NCBI GenBank assembly: GCA_021776925.1
Contig: JAJFFB010000160.1
Coordinates: forward strand, 1 to 53,214
DNA: 53,214 nucleotides
Source of the DNA: Planctomycetota bacterium
GTDB taxonomy: Bacteria; Planctomycetota; UBA1135
Direction: 5' to 3'
Shown here: positions 8,454 to 18,389 of the stretch, in pieces
Layout: each line of letters begins with the position of its first letter
Numbering within the stretch: position 1 is the first letter of the stretch
The notes under the pieces: model-generated
The model's database searches: none
What the model saw: only the letters and a program-made list of their open reading frames with translations
What the model was told of the DNA's origin: nothing
Made by a program: the position numbers and the translations under genes

Positions 8454-10555
8454 CGCGTCTGCCCGACTACGGCGAGGTGCCGCTGTTCTCCACCCCTGAA
8501 GGGATCGATCGGCGGGGCTGGTATTGCGCCGCAGACCTCGAGCCGCTGCAGCACCTCGGCAGTCTGCCCGGGCAGCCGCCCTACGTGCGCGGACCCTACG
8601 CGACGATGTATGCGACGCGGCCGTGGACGATCCGCCAATACGCCGGTTTCAGCACCGCCGAGGAATCCAACGCTTTTTACCGGCGCAACATCGCCGCCGG
8701 CCAGAAGGGTCTGTCGATCGCCTTCGATCTGCCCACCCATCGTGGTTACGACAGCGATCACCCGCGCGTGCACGGCGACGTCGGCATGGCCGGGGTGGCG
8801 ATCGATTCGATCCTCGACATGCGCATTCTGTTCGACCGTATTCCGCTCGACCGGATGAGCGTGTCGATGACCATGAACGGCGCGGTGCTGCCGATCCTGG
8901 CGCTGTACATCGTTGCCGCCGAGGAGCAGGGCGTGGCACCGGCGCAGCTCAACGGGACGATTCAGAACGACATTCTGAAGGAGTTCATGGTGCGCAACAC
9001 CTATATCTATCCGCCGCGCCCGTCGATGCGCATCGTCGCCGATATTTTTGCTTTTACTTCGCAGCACATGCCGCGCTTCAACAGTATTTCCATATCCGGC
9101 TACCACATGCAGGAGGCCGGCGCCAGCGCCGACATCGAGCTGGCCTACACGCTTGCCGACGGCATCGAATATCTGCGCACCGGCATCGACGCCGGTCTCG
9201 ACGTCGATGCCTTCGCGCCGCGGCTGAGCTTCTTCTGGGGCATCGGCATGGACTTTTTCATGGAGGTCGCCAAGCTGCGCGCGGCGCGGCTGCTGTGGGC
9301 GCAAGCCTTGCAGCCCTTCGCGCCGCAGGATCCCAAATCCAGCATGCTGCGCACCCACTCGCAGACTTCGGGCTGGTCGCTGGCGGCGCAGGATATCTAC
9401 AACAACGTCGTCCGCACCTGCGTCGAGGCGATGGCGGCCACCCAGGGGCACACCCAGTCGCTGCACACCAATTCGCTCGACGAAGCGCTCGCCCTGCCGA
9501 CCGATTTTTCGGCGCGCATCGCGCGCAACACCCAATTGCAGCTGCAACAGGAGTCCGGCACCTGCGTGCCGGCCGATCCGTGGGGGGGGTCCTATTACGT
9601 CGAGCGTCTGACCCACGACCTCGCCGCGCGCGCACGCGTGCACATGGCCGAGATCGAGGAACTCGGCGGCATGACGCGCGCGATCGAAGCCGGCATCCCC
9701 AAGCTGCGCATCGAAGAGGCCGCCGCGCGCACCCAGGCGCGCATCGATTGCGGCCGCCAGGTCATCATCGGCGTCAATCGTTATCCGGCCGACAGCGAAC
9801 AAGTGGTTCCGGTGCTCGCGGTGGACAACGCCAAGGTGCGCCAGGCGCAGCTGCAGCGGCTGCAGCGCCTGCGCGCCGAACGCGACGCCGCGGCGGTCGA
9901 ACAGAGTCTGCAGGCGCTGACCGAGTGTGCGCGCAGCGGCCACGGCAACCTGCTGCAACTTTCCATCGAAGCGGCGCGCGCGCACGCCACCGTCGGCGAG
10001 ATCACTGCGGCGCTGGAACAGGTCTTCGGCCGTCATCAGGCCGAGATCCGCACCATCTCCGGCGTGTACAGTGGCGCGATGGGGGCCTCCGACCAGGCGG
10101 TGACGGCGATGCGTGAGCGCGTAGAGAGCTTCCTTCAAGGCTGTGGCAGGCGCCCGCGCATCCTGGTCGCGAAAATGGGCCAGGACGGCCACGACCGCGG
10201 ACAAAAGGTCATCGCCACCGGCTTCGCCGACCTTGGTTTCGACGTCGACATCGGTTCGTTGTTCCAGACCCCCGAGGAAACCGCGCGCCAGGCGGTCGAG
10301 AACGACGTCCACATCGTCGGGGTGAGCTCACTCGCCGCCGGCCACCTGACTCTGGTTCCAGCGCTGATCGCCGAACTCGCCCGTCGCCAGCGCCAGGACA
10401 TCCTGGTGGTCGTGGGGGGGGTGGTGCCGCCCCAAGATCACGACGCCCTGCTCCAGGCAGGCGCCGCGGCGGTGTTCGGGCCCGGAACGGTGATCGCCAA
10501 GGCCGCCGGCGCTTTGCTCGATCAGTTGGCCGAGGTCGGCGACGGCAAAGCGTAG
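8450..10555 (+). CDS. mutB: Methylmalonyl-CoA mutase large (alpha) subunit, adenosylcobalamin-binding
   Basis: 701 residues from ATG at 8450, close to the ~714-740 of the family. The substrate barrel is intact ([42 protein letters not shown]). The cobalamin-binding signature D579-G-H581-D-R-G584 is present in the C-terminal Rossmann domain. This is the catalytic subunit that rearranges methylmalonyl-CoA to succinyl-CoA. Two G8 tracts occur in frame (9582-9589 and 10414-10421). The 3' end overlaps the convergent LtaS-like gene by 34 bp. The MeaB chaperone gene lies 2 kb downstream on the same strand, separated only by that convergent gene. Confidence 0.97.
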   Translation: MTRLPDYGEVPLFSTPEGIDRRGWYCAADLEPLQHLGSLPGQPPYVRGPYATMYATRPWTIRQYAGFSTAEESNAFYRRNIAAGQKGLSIAFDLPTHRGYDSDHPRVHGDVGMAGVAIDSILDMRILFDRIPLDRMSVSMTMNGAVLPILALYIVAAEEQGVAPAQLNGTIQNDILKEFMVRNTYIYPPRPSMRIVADIFAFTSQHMPRFNSISISGYHMQEAGASADIELAYTLADGIEYLRTGIDAGLDVDAFAPRLSFFWGIGMDFFMEVAKLRAARLLWAQALQPFAPQDPKSSMLRTHSQTSGWSLAAQDIYNNVVRTCVEAMAATQGHTQSLHTNSLDEALALPTDFSARIARNTQLQLQQESGTCVPADPWGGSYYVERLTHDLAARARVHMAEIEELGGMTRAIEAGIPKLRIEEAAARTQARIDCGRQVIIGVNRYPADSEQVVPVLAVDNAKVRQAQLQRLQRLRAERDAAAVEQSLQALTECARSGHGNLLQLSIEAARAHATVGEITAALEQVFGRHQAEIRTISGVYSGAMGASDQAVTAMRERVESFLQGCGRRPRILVAKMGQDGHDRGQKVIATGFADLGFDVDIGSLFQTPEETARQAVENDVHIVGVSSLAAGHLTLVPALIAELARRQRQDILVVVGGVVPPQDHDALLQAGAAAVFGPGTVIAKAAGALLDQLAEVGDGKA

Positions 10556-12459
10556 TTGGAGTTGGCGTAGGCCCACTGCGGCCACAAGGCGTGGGCCAGC
10601 GCGCGTTCGGCCAGCGCAGGGTCGAGCTGCGCGGCCGGCAGCAGCTGGGCGCCGTCCCACCGAAACTGGGCCATTTCCTGCTGCGGACGCATGATGATCA
10701 CCCGCTCGTTTTCACGATAGGCCTGAACGTTGTGGTACTGCATCACTGCGCGGCCCGGCGCGCCGGGAACCAGCGGCACGGTGAGGTCGCGACCGAGACA
10801 CGGGATGCTGCCGGAAACTCCGATCAGCGACAGCGCGGTCGGCAGCAGGTCGAGCTGGCTGGTGACCTCGGAGATGCGCTGCGGCTTGATGGTGGCGCCG
10901 AGGAACACACCCGGGATATGGAAGCGCTGGATCGGAACCAGCGAGGCGCCCTTGACGCGTGAATTGTGGTCGGCCACCACCAGGAACACGGTGTTGTCCC
11001 AATAATTGGAACGCCTGGCCAGGCGGAAGAAGTCGCCCAACGCCCAGTCGGCGTATTTGACCGCGTTGTGCACCGTGTCCTGGGGTTGTTCGTAAAGCTC
11101 GATGCGGCCGTCGGGGAATTGGAAGGGGGTGTGATTGGAAGAGGTGAAGACCAGGCTGAAGAAGGGTTGATCGCCCATCGCCTCGAAGGCGTCATGGGCG
11201 GCGTGGAACAGGTCTTCGTCGGAGGCACCCCAAGAGCCGACAAAAACCGGATCCAGGTAGTCGTTCTGATCGACCAGCGTTTCGAAACCGTTGCCGGTGA
11301 AGAAACGCCCCATGTTGTCGAAGGTGGCGCTGCCGCCGTAATGAAAGGAAGTGCGATAGCCCTGCTCTTGCAGCAACTGTGCGATGGTGAAGAAGTCCCG
11401 TTGCGAGCGCGGCAGTTTGACCACGCTGCGCGCGGTGGTCGGCGGGAAGCCGGTGATCACCGCTTCAATGCCGCGCACCGAGCGCGTGCCGGTGGCGTAG
11501 AGCTGTTCCATCCAGATCCCTTGTGCGGCCAGCGCGTCGAGTTCGGGGGTGATCGGCGGTCCGCCCATGCTGCCGACGAACTCGGCGCCGAGGCTTTCCT
11601 CGAGGACGATGACCAGGTTCAGCGGCCGCTGCGGGGTGCGCGTCGCCTGGTGCCGGTGCAGGGTGCGCAATTCGGGGTGGTCGAAGGCCGCTGCAGGGAT
11701 GCCACTGGTTTCGCGCACGATCTGGACTACCCGTTCGAGGTCCATCTTGCCGTAGTGCACCCCCCCCTGGTCTTCGAGCCTCGATTCATACAGCGCGTAC
11801 AACAGCGTGTATCCCGAGGGCAGCGGCAGGGTGTTGACCATCGCATCAGAGCAAAACACCACGGTGCTTGGATTGACCGGCCGGTGATCGGTGGTCGAAC
11901 GGATGGCGGCGAAGCAGCCGACCGCCAGCAGCAGCAACAGCGCCAACGCGCCCAGCGGGCCGAGCGGGCGCTCCAATTGCAGCGGCCGGAACACCCGGCG
12001 GTGAACCAGCAGTGCAAACAGCGGTACCGCCACCGCCGCGAGGATCAGCGGAAGACGATAGGCGCCCCACAGGGTGGCGAAGACCTCTTTGGGATACTTC
12101 AGATACTCGACGAATAGGTAGTTCGGCCGCGTGTCGTACTCATTCAGAAAGGAGGGGGTGGCGATCTCCATGAACAGCACCCACACCAAGGCGAGGGTGA
12201 AATAGCCACCCAGGACCTTCATGGTCGCTGCGGCGCTGCGGCGGAAGATCAGGAACCACGGCCCCAACAGGCTGGGGATCACCAGCAACAGGCCGAGCAG
12301 CACCAGGTCGAAGCGCACTCCCTGCAGGAGGATATGGCCGAGTCCATCGGTCGCCTGCACCCGTTCCCAGCTCAGCGCCACCAGCCCCAAGCGCGAAATG
12401 CTGAGAATGGCCAGACCGCACAACAAAAAGCGGTAGTAGATGCGCAGGGCTTGGATCAT
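10522..12459 (-). CDS. LtaS/MdoB-like membrane phosphotransferase (alkaline phosphatase superfamily)
   Basis: 645 residues from ATG at 12459. About five transmembrane helices lie in residues 8-185, followed by an extracytoplasmic sulfatase-fold domain. Candidate catalytic features are a metal-ligand pair at Glu287/Glu288 ([11 protein letters not shown]), nucleophile Thr325 in the [10 protein letters not shown] motif, and VVADHNS as a later metal-binding segment. Family members transfer phosphoglycerol (lipoteichoic acid synthase, MdoB/OpgB) or related head groups. In a Gram-negative-type planctomycete the MdoB-like role, or modification of a periplasmic glycan, is more likely than lipoteichoic acid synthesis. 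The substrate is unknown. TACAAT lies 21 nt upstream of the ATG. Confidence 0.85.
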   Translation of the reverse strand: MIQALRIYYRFLLCGLAILSISRLGLVALSWERVQATDGLGHILLQGVRFDLVLLGLLLVIPSLLGPWFLIFRRSAAATMKVLGGYFTLALVWVLFMEIATPSFLNEYDTRPNYLFVEYLKYPKEVFATLWGAYRLPLILAAVAVPLFALLVHRRVFRPLQLERPLGPLGALALLLLLAVGCFAAIRSTTDHRPVNPSTVVFCSDAMVNTLPLPSGYTLLYALYESRLEDQGGVHYGKMDLERVVQIVRETSGIPAAAFDHPELRTLHRHQATRTPQRPLNLVIVLEESLGAEFVGSMGGPPITPELDALAAQGIWMEQLYATGTRSVRGIEAVITGFPPTTARSVVKLPRSQRDFFTIAQLLQEQGYRTSFHYGGSATFDNMGRFFTGNGFETLVDQNDYLDPVFVGSWGASDEDLFHAAHDAFEAMGDQPFFSLVFTSSNHTPFQFPDGRIELYEQPQDTVHNAVKYADWALGDFFRLARRSNYWDNTVFLVVADHNSRVKGASLVPIQRFHIPGVFLGATIKPQRISEVTSQLDLLPTALSLIGVSGSIPCLGRDLTVPLVPGAPGRAVMQYHNVQAYRENERVIIMRPQQEMAQFRWDGAQLLPAAQLDPALAERALAHALWPQWAYANSNYALPSPTSAN

Positions 12460-12480
12460 GGCGGGAACCCGAAGCAGCGA

Positions 12481-12486
12481 ATTGTA
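12481..12486 (-). promoter_or_regulatory. TACAAT -10-like element for the LtaS-like gene
   Basis: Minus-strand TACAAT, 21 nt before the ATG at 12459, in the 85-bp divergent region shared with meaB. Confidence 0.45.
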
Positions 12487-12532
12487 CCGATCTGGAAGTG
12501 AGAACCTGCTCCGTCCTGGTTTCGGTGGACGC

Positions 12533-12538
12533 TATGCT
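12533..12538 (+). promoter_or_regulatory. TATGCT -10-like element, leaderless-type, for meaB
   Basis: TATGCT ends 6 nt before the meaB ATG at 12545. No Shine-Dalgarno fits in the remaining leader. Confidence 0.45.
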
Positions 12539-12544
12539 GCGCGG

Positions 12545-13573
12545 ATGGAGGTGAAAAGGGTGGATCCGGAGCAACTTGCCGCCGGTGTGCGCGCCGGCGA
12601 CCCGACCTTGCTGCCGTTGGCGATCACCATGGTCGAGTCGCAGCTTGAGGAACATCAGGTCGCCGCCCAGGAGTTGTTGCGCGCGGTGCTGCCGGCGGCG
12701 GGCGGCGCCCACCGCATCGGGGTCAGCGGCGTTCCAGGGGTGGGTAAGAGCACCTTCCTGGAGAGCTTCGGCACCATGCTGGCCGACCGTGGCCACCGCG
12801 TTGCGGTGCTCGCCGTCGATCCTTCCAGCCGGGTCAGCGGCGGCAGCATTCTCGGTGACAAGGCGCGCATGACACGCCTGGCGCAGCATCCGCGTGCCTT
12901 CATCCGTCCCTCGCCGAGCGGCGCCACCCTCGGCGGCGTGGCGCGGCGCACGCGGGAATCGATGCTGCTGTGCGAAGCCGCTGGCTACGACGTGGTGCTG
13001 GTCGAGACGGTCGGCGTCGGCCAGTCCGAAACCGAGGTCGCCGGCATGGTCGATTCCTTCCTGCTGTTGCTTCTGCCCGGCGCCGGGGACGAATTGCAGG
13101 GCATCAAGAAGGGCATTCTCGAACTCGCCGACGTCGTCGCCGTGAACAAGGCCGATGGCGATCATCTGCCGCGCGCGCGCCGCGCGGTGGGCGACTACGG
13201 CGCCGCCTTGCGCTATCTGCGTCCGCGCGCCGAGTGCTGGAACCCCCAGGTGGTCGCGGTCAGCGCGCGCGAGGGCGAGGGTCTGGAGGAGTTGTGGAAG
13301 CTCTTGCAGGAGCACCGCGAGGCGCTGGTGGCGGCCGGCGAGTTCGACCGCCGGCGGCGCCAACAGCGCGCGGAGTGGTTGTGGCACGAAGTCGACGCGC
13401 TGCTGCTCAGCGCCTTCCGCGCCGACCCGGCGGTGCAGCAAGCCCTGCTGCGCAGCGAAGCCGAGGTGCTCGCCGGAAGGTTGCCCGCCACCCAGGCTGC
13501 GCACGCGCTGCTGGCCGAATTCATGCAGCGGAATCAGGCACCTGGCTCATCGCCCGCTCCGCCATCGCCGTGA
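12545..13573 (+). CDS. meaB: MeaB/ArgK-type GTPase, methylmalonyl-CoA mutase chaperone
   Basis: 342 residues from ATG at 12545. The P-loop GVPGVGKST is at residues 62-70, followed by the G3E-family segments VLAVDPSSRVSGGSILGDKARM and VLVETVGVGQSE, and the guanine-specificity motif NKAD. MeaB proteins protect and gate adenosylcobalamin loading of methylmalonyl-CoA mutase. The closeness to mutA-mutB supports that partner over the old ArgK kinase annotation. The 3' end overlaps the convergent GMC oxidoreductase gene by 53 bp. Confidence 0.94.
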   Translation: MEVKRVDPEQLAAGVRAGDPTLLPLAITMVESQLEEHQVAAQELLRAVLPAAGGAHRIGVSGVPGVGKSTFLESFGTMLADRGHRVAVLAVDPSSRVSGGSILGDKARMTRLAQHPRAFIRPSPSGATLGGVARRTRESMLLCEAAGYDVVLVETVGVGQSETEVAGMVDSFLLLLLPGAGDELQGIKKGILELADVVAVNKADGDHLPRARRAVGDYGAALRYLRPRAECWNPQVVAVSAREGEGLEELWKLLQEHREALVAAGEFDRRRRQQRAEWLWHEVDALLLSAFRADPAVQQALLRSEAEVLAGRLPATQAAHALLAEFMQRNQAPGSSPAPPSP

Positions 13574-15095
13574 TCGTCAGCGCCGGGTTGACCCCCGGGT
13601 TGGCGGATAGGGCGGAGCCGTCGACGACCAGAATGTCGGGGTGACCATGCACCCGGTGATGCGCGTCGAGCACACCTTCGGCGGCGCTGGCGCCCATCGG
13701 ACAGCCGCCGAGGATGTGCGCGGTGGTCGGGCGCGAGAACAGGGTTTCGGGCAGCAGGCAGCCAACCACGCCGCCGAGCTTGGCGGCCACGCGCCGCGAC
13801 AAATCGGCGGCTTCGGGCATGTGCGCGGTCGGTCCGCCGCCGCGCGGCACCACGGTGCGCAATCGTCCGAAGCGGCCGCGCACCAGGCGCAGGGTCTCTT
13901 CATCGCTGCGCATGTAGAGCAGGATCACGGTCTGTTTGGCCCAGTCGCGCACCAGATAGGCGCGCAGCCAGCGCAACGGCCGACGCAGCAACTGGCCGAG
14001 CACCCGGCCGCTGCGCATGAACCAGTTACGACCCTCGGCGTGGGGTGCCATCAGCAGCCGAAAGAAGCCGGAGCCGGCCGGGTAGCGCACCGTTTCCAGG
14101 TGCGAACGCTCATCACATTGCAGCACGCTGCCGATGGCGATGCCCTTGGAGTGATCGGGGCCGCCGGCCTGGGTGGAGACCCCGGTGAGGCTTTCGGAAT
14201 TGGTCATCACGCCATGACCAAGGCGCGCGGAAAGATGCGGCAGGCCGTCGCGGTCGGCCTGCATGCGCTGCAACAGCTTCTGCGTGCCGAGCACTCCGCC
14301 GGAGACCACCACGCGGTCGGCGGTCCACTGCTGGCGCCGCCGCCGGCCGAGGCCGAGGCGTTGCAACCCCTCGACGCGGATCGGATCGCCTGGGTTGGAC
14401 TGGCGCAGCGCGCGTACCTCGGTCGCCGCCTGCACCCGCGCGCCCAGGCCCTGCGCCAGATGCAGATAGTTGCGGTCGAGGGTGTTCTTGGCGCCGACGC
14501 GGCAGCCGACCATGCACGCCCCGCACGCGGTGCAGCCGCTGCGCCTGGGTCCGGCGCCGTCGAAGTAGGGATCGTCGACTTCTACACCCTCTTCTCCGAA
14601 CCACACCGCCACGCGGCTGGGATGGACGTGTTGCTCGCGCCCGAGGTCGCGCGCGACTTCGCGCAGCGCGTCGTCGGCGGGGGTGGTGAAGGGCACCGTG
14701 TTGGCACCGAGCATGCGCAGCGCGGTCTGGTAGTGTGGCGCGAGCTCGTTTTCCCAATCGGCCAGGCCGCGCCACGCGGCCGCTTGAAAAAAGGCCGGCG
14801 GCGGCGTCGGCAGAGTGTTGGCGTAGACCAGTGAACCGCCGCCGACGCCGGCGCCCGAGAGCACCGTGACGTGACGGAAGAAACTCATGCGGAAGATGCC
14901 GCGGCAACCCAGCCGCGGCATCCACAACCACTTGCGCAGATTCCAGTTGCTGCGCGCGAAGTTCTGGGTGGCGAAGGATTCGCCCTGCTCGAGCACCAGC
15001 ACCCGGTAGCCCTTTTGCGCCAGCCGCAGCGCGCTGACGCTGCCGCCGAAACCGGACCCGATGACGATCCAGTCGTAGTGCTCCGGGGTAGTCAG
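13521..15095 (-). CDS. GMC-family FAD oxidoreductase with CxxCxxCxxxC motif
   Basis: About 524 residues if CTG at 15095 is the start. The FAD-binding GxGxxG is at the N-terminus (DWIVIGSGFGGS), followed by VLSGAGVGGGSLVYAN and the C-terminal GMC signature DGSALSANPGVNPALTITAMAERA. A cysteine motif C-T-A-C-G-A-C-M-V-G-C with VGAKNTLDRNY is typical of the sterol/alcohol-dehydrogenase-like GMC branch and may hold an iron-sulfur cluster. No ATG, GTG or TTG exists in frame between the pckA stop and the FAD motif. The only standard starts lie about 290 bp inside pckA, giving a non-homologous N-terminus, so a CTG start or coupling to pckA is inferred. The substrate is unknown. Confidence 0.82.
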   Translation of the reverse strand: MTTPEHYDWIVIGSGFGGSVSALRLAQKGYRVLVLEQGESFATQNFARSNWNLRKWLWMPRLGCRGIFRMSFFRHVTVLSGAGVGGGSLVYANTLPTPPPAFFQAAAWRGLADWENELAPHYQTALRMLGANTVPFTTPADDALREVARDLGREQHVHPSRVAVWFGEEGVEVDDPYFDGAGPRRSGCTACGACMVGCRVGAKNTLDRNYLHLAQGLGARVQAATEVRALRQSNPGDPIRVEGLQRLGLGRRRRQQWTADRVVVSGGVLGTQKLLQRMQADRDGLPHLSARLGHGVMTNSESLTGVSTQAGGPDHSKGIAIGSVLQCDERSHLETVRYPAGSGFFRLLMAPHAEGRNWFMRSGRVLGQLLRRPLRWLRAYLVRDWAKQTVILLYMRSDEETLRLVRGRFGRLRTVVPRGGGPTAHMPEAADLSRRVAAKLGGVVGCLLPETLFSRPTTAHILGGCPMGASAAEGVLDAHHRVHGHPDILVVDGSALSANPGVNPALTITAMAERAMSQVPDSAA

Positions 15096-15102
15096 GACGA
15101 AC

Positions 15103-16770
15103 TCAGAGGACTTCTTCGATGCCCAGCTCGGCCAGACCCTTGTCGGCGAAGTTGGCGCGGAACATGTCGCGCAACTTTTCTGCGGCGCGGTCGTAGGCTG
15201 CGGTGTCTTGCCAGGTGTTGCGCGGATTGAGGATCTCGCTGGGTACCCCTGGGCAGCGGGTCGGCATGCGCAATTGGAACACCGGGTGCATTTCGGTCTC
15301 GACCTGGTCGAGGTCGCCGCGCAGCGCGGCGTCGAGCAAGGCGCGCGTGTGGCCGATCGAGATGCGCTTACCTTCGCCGTAGGGGCCACCGCCCCAGCCG
15401 GTGTTGAGCAGGATGCAGCGGGTCTCGTGCTGCTCCATCTTCTCGGCCAGCAGACGCGCGTAGACGCTTGGCTTCTGTGCCATGAAAGGCGCGCCGAAGC
15501 ACGCCGAGAACGCCGCCTTGGGTTCGGTGATGCCGACCTCGGTGCCGGCCAGCTTGGAGGTGAAACCGGAGACGAAGTGGTACATCACCTCGCGCGTATC
15601 CAGGATGGCAACCGGAGGCAGCACGCCGAAGGCGTCGGCGGTGAGCAGCACGATGGTGCGTGGATGCGGACCGCGCGCGCCCGGCATGACGTCGGGGTTG
15701 GCGCTGAGCGGATAGGAGAAGCGCGTGTTCTCGGTCAGCGAGCCGTCGCTGAGGTCGAGCTCCTGCGGATCGAGATCTTCCATCTGGCGGCCGGGCAGCG
15801 GCGGCACGTTCTCGATGATGGTGCCGGGCATCGACAGCGCCGCGGCGATCACCGGCTCGTCGTTCTTGTCGAGGTCGATCAGCTTGGCGTAGCAACCGCC
15901 CTCGAGGTTGGAGATGCCGGCACCGGTCCAGGCGTGCTCGTCGTCGCCGATCAGCTTGCGCGCCGGATCGGCCGAAAGGGTGGTCTTGCCGGTGCCAGAG
16001 AGACCGAACAGGATCGCTCCGTCGCCTTCGGCGCCGACGTTGGCGGAGCAGTGCATGCTCATCTCGCCCATTTCCGGCAGCAGGTAGTTCATCACCGTGA
16101 ACATCGACTTCTTGACCACTCCACAGTAGTCGGCACGGCCGGCGACCAGCACTACGCGGTTTTTGAAATCAAGGCATACGATGCGGCCTGACGGAGTGCC
16201 GTCGCGCTCGGGGTCGCAGTGGAAGGACGGCGCGTTGAGCATGGTCCAGCGCTTGCCCTCTTCGTCCTCTACCCCGTCAATGCCGTGGGTGAACATGTTG
16301 TGGCAGAAATAGGAGTGCGAGGCGTACTCGCTGACCAGGCGATAGGGCCGTGCGTAGGAGGGATCGCTGCCGCAGTAGACGTCCTTGACGTAGAGATGGC
16401 CGCCGCGCGCGTTGAGGTGCTCGACCACGCGTCCGAGCAGCGCTTCGAACTTGTCTGGATCAAACCTCTGGAAGTCGGGCTTCCACCACACCTTGTCGTC
16501 GAGCTCGGGCCAGGCCACGCCGAAGGTGTCTTTGACCGGGCGCCCGGTGCAGGTCGGGTCGGTGTAGTAGACCAACGGGCCGTCGCTGCCGAGCTTGGTC
16601 GGGAAGGCCTTCTGTTCGTTGTCGGCGCCGCCTTCGCGCACGCGCCCGCGATCGTTGGCGATCGCCTCTTGGAAGAGTTCTTCCTTGGACAGGTTGATCT
16701 TGAATTCGATGCCGCGCAAGCCGAAGAGAGCTTCGAGGTCGTCGCTGTGCTGGGTTCGGGTCGTAGTCAT
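15103..16770 (-). CDS. pckA: Phosphoenolpyruvate carboxykinase (ATP)
   Basis: 555 residues from ATG at 16770 (MTTTRTQHSDD). Kinase-1 P-loop FGLSGTGKTTLS spans about residues 255-266, followed by GDDEHAW and the adenine-binding region RTIVLLTADAFGVLPPVA. YCGVVKKSMFTVMNYLLPE carries the metal-binding Lys. The enzyme converts oxaloacetate plus ATP to PEP, the entry to gluconeogenesis. This fits carbon arriving as succinyl-CoA from the nearby mutase. The gene is first in a unit with the GMC gene and is divergent from the symporter. A TAAAAT element lies 56 nt upstream of the start. Confidence 0.97.
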   Translation of the reverse strand: MTTTRTQHSDDLEALFGLRGIEFKINLSKEELFQEAIANDRGRVREGGADNEQKAFPTKLGSDGPLVYYTDPTCTGRPVKDTFGVAWPELDDKVWWKPDFQRFDPDKFEALLGRVVEHLNARGGHLYVKDVYCGSDPSYARPYRLVSEYASHSYFCHNMFTHGIDGVEDEEGKRWTMLNAPSFHCDPERDGTPSGRIVCLDFKNRVVLVAGRADYCGVVKKSMFTVMNYLLPEMGEMSMHCSANVGAEGDGAILFGLSGTGKTTLSADPARKLIGDDEHAWTGAGISNLEGGCYAKLIDLDKNDEPVIAAALSMPGTIIENVPPLPGRQMEDLDPQELDLSDGSLTENTRFSYPLSANPDVMPGARGPHPRTIVLLTADAFGVLPPVAILDTREVMYHFVSGFTSKLAGTEVGITEPKAAFSACFGAPFMAQKPSVYARLLAEKMEQHETRCILLNTGWGGGPYGEGKRISIGHTRALLDAALRGDLDQVETEMHPVFQLRMPTRCPGVPSEILNPRNTWQDTAAYDRAAEKLRDMFRANFADKGLAELGIEEVL

Positions 16771-16826
16771 GGCTGGTCGGGCGATGGCGGTTTTTTGAGC
16801 CCTGGAGGGCGTGAAAGAATCCAGGT

Positions 16827-16832
16827 ATTTTA
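16827..16832 (-). promoter_or_regulatory. TAAAAT -10-like element for pckA
   Basis: Minus-strand TAAAAT in the 149-bp divergent region, 56 nt before the pckA ATG. It is AT-rich against a GC-rich background. The -35 is not clear. Confidence 0.4.
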
Positions 16833-16906
16833 GCCCCCCTCCGGGTGCAGGAACAGGGCTCGCAAGTGGGCAAAGCCGCTTGGATCTGGACCCGTCCACG
16901 GGCCGC

Positions 16907-16912
16907 TAGGCT
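16907..16912 (+). promoter_or_regulatory. TAGGCT -10-like element, leaderless-type, for symporter
   Basis: TAGGCT ends 7 nt before the ATG at 16920. There is no Shine-Dalgarno. A TTGGAT at 16880-16885 is a possible -35, but its 21-nt spacer is long. Confidence 0.4.
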
Positions 16913-16919
16913 GGGCCCG

Positions 16920-18389
16920 ATGGACGCGCACGTCTCCCTGCTGGTGACCCTGGTGGTCTACAAGGTGGTGCTGCTCAGCATCGGCTGGTGGGCGGCCGGG
17001 CGCAGCCACGACGGCGCCGGTTTCTATCTCGGCGGACGCGGCCTGGGACCGTGGGTGGCGGCGATCAGCGCGGCGGCGTCCTCGTCCTCGGCCTGGACCC
17101 TGCTCGGGGTCAGCGGGGCGGCCTACGCGCGTGGCTTGTCAGCCTTCTGGCTGCTACCGGCGTGCTTCAGCGGCTTCCTGCTCAATTGGCTGGTGGTGGC
17201 ACGCCCGCTGCAGCGCGAAGCAGCACGCTGCGGGGCGGTGACGCTGACCGAGTTCCTCGCCGCGGACTCGAAAGGACGGCAACGGCGCGCGTTGATCTTA
17301 TGCGCCTCGGTGATCGTGCTGCTGTCGCTCGGCGTCTACGTTGCTTCGCAGTTCCAGGCTGCGGGCAAGACCTTTGCCGAGACCCTGGACATGGACTTCC
17401 GCTGGGCGGTGGTGGTCGGCGCCGGCATCGTCATGATCTACACCATGTCGGGGGGGTTCTGGGCGGCCTCGGTCAGTGACCTGGTGCAAGGGCTGGTGAT
17501 GGCCGCCGCGTGTGTGCTGGTGCCGGTCGCCGCACTGATCAAGGTCGGCGGCTTCGGCGCGATGATGAACGGACTTGAGCAGGCCGGACCTGCCTTCGCC
17601 TCGTGGACTGGGGATGCCGCGAGTATGGCCGCGATCGGCATGCTGGTCGGCACCTTCGGAATTGCCCTGGGCTACCCGGGCCAGCCGCACGTGGTCAACC
17701 GTTTCATGGCGCTGCGTTCGCCCGAAGACATCCGCCGCGGCACTGTGATTTCCTTGGTATGGGCCTTTTTGGTCTACGGCGGCATGCTGCTGGCCGGATG
17801 GTGCGCGCGCGCCCTGGTCACCCAATTGGGCGATTCCGAGGCGGTGCTGCTAAGACTGACCACCGACCTGTTCCCGCCGGTGGTCGCCGGCGTGGTGATC
17901 GCAGCGGTGCTGTCGGCGATCATGTCCACCGCCGACAGCCAGTTGCTGGTGTGTGGTTCAACCGTTGCCTACGACCTGCCCGGACGCTCGGCACGACGTC
18001 GCGTCGGCCTCGACCGCTGGGCGGTGGTCGGCATCAGCGCGGTGGCGATCCTGGCGGCGATGTTCGTGCGCGAGACGATCTTCAACCAGGTGCTATTCGC
18101 GTGGAGCGCCTTGGGAGCGGCCTTCGGGCCACTCCTGCTGGTGCGCCTGCTGCACGGCCCGGTGCGCCCCGGCGCCGCGCTGGCGTCGATGCTGATCGGT
18201 TTCGCCGTAACGTTGGTGTGGTTCTTCATCGAGGTACTGAATGACGCTCTCTACGAATTGGTGCCGGCCTTCGCCGCCGCTCTGGTGCCAGCCTGGTTAG
18301 GACGCCTGCCGCGTGTTGCGCTGCCTGGCGCAGACGATCGAGCCAATTCAGGCAGTGGGCCTGCCGCGGACGACTCAGCTATCGGTTGA
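16920..18389 (+). CDS. Sodium:solute symporter family transporter (PutP-like)
   Basis: 489 residues from ATG at 16920, with about 13 hydrophobic helices. SSF motifs are clear: FYLGGRGLGPWVAAISAAASSSSAWTLLG-like Ser-rich helix in the N-terminal third, LGYPGQPHVVNRFMAL in the middle, and the sodium-site segment SAIMSTADSQLLV in helix 8. The length and these motifs fit PutP-type proline or organic-acid symporters of the inner membrane. The substrate cannot be assigned from the neighbours. It ends overlapping the convergent lipoprotein gene by 15 bp. A G7 run occurs at 17450-17456. Confidence 0.9.
   Translation: MDAHVSLLVTLVVYKVVLLSIGWWAAGRSHDGAGFYLGGRGLGPWVAAISAAASSSSAWTLLGVSGAAYARGLSAFWLLPACFSGFLLNWLVVARPLQREAARCGAVTLTEFLAADSKGRQRRALILCASVIVLLSLGVYVASQFQAAGKTFAETLDMDFRWAVVVGAGIVMIYTMSGGFWAASVSDLVQGLVMAAACVLVPVAALIKVGGFGAMMNGLEQAGPAFASWTGDAASMAAIGMLVGTFGIALGYPGQPHVVNRFMALRSPEDIRRGTVISLVWAFLVYGGMLLAGWCARALVTQLGDSEAVLLRLTTDLFPPVVAGVVIAAVLSAIMSTADSQLLVCGSTVAYDLPGRSARRRVGLDRWAVVGISAVAILAAMFVRETIFNQVLFAWSALGAAFGPLLLVRLLHGPVRPGAALASMLIGFAVTLVWFFIEVLNDALYELVPAFAAALVPAWLGRLPRVALPGADDRANSGSGPAADDSAIG

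Noticed and set aside
7763-10312. Very long open frame (849 codons) on the minus strand opposite mutA/mutB
   Set aside because: It is antisense to well-supported mutase genes, has no family features, and is the expected by-product of GC-rich codon bias.
15096-15389. N-terminal ~98-residue extension of the GMC oxidoreductase
   Set aside because: The extension is Ser/Thr/Pro/Ala/Arg-rich, entirely antiparallel-free overlap with pckA coding sequence, and has no homology-like pattern. FAD-binding GMC proteins begin just before DWIVIGSG.
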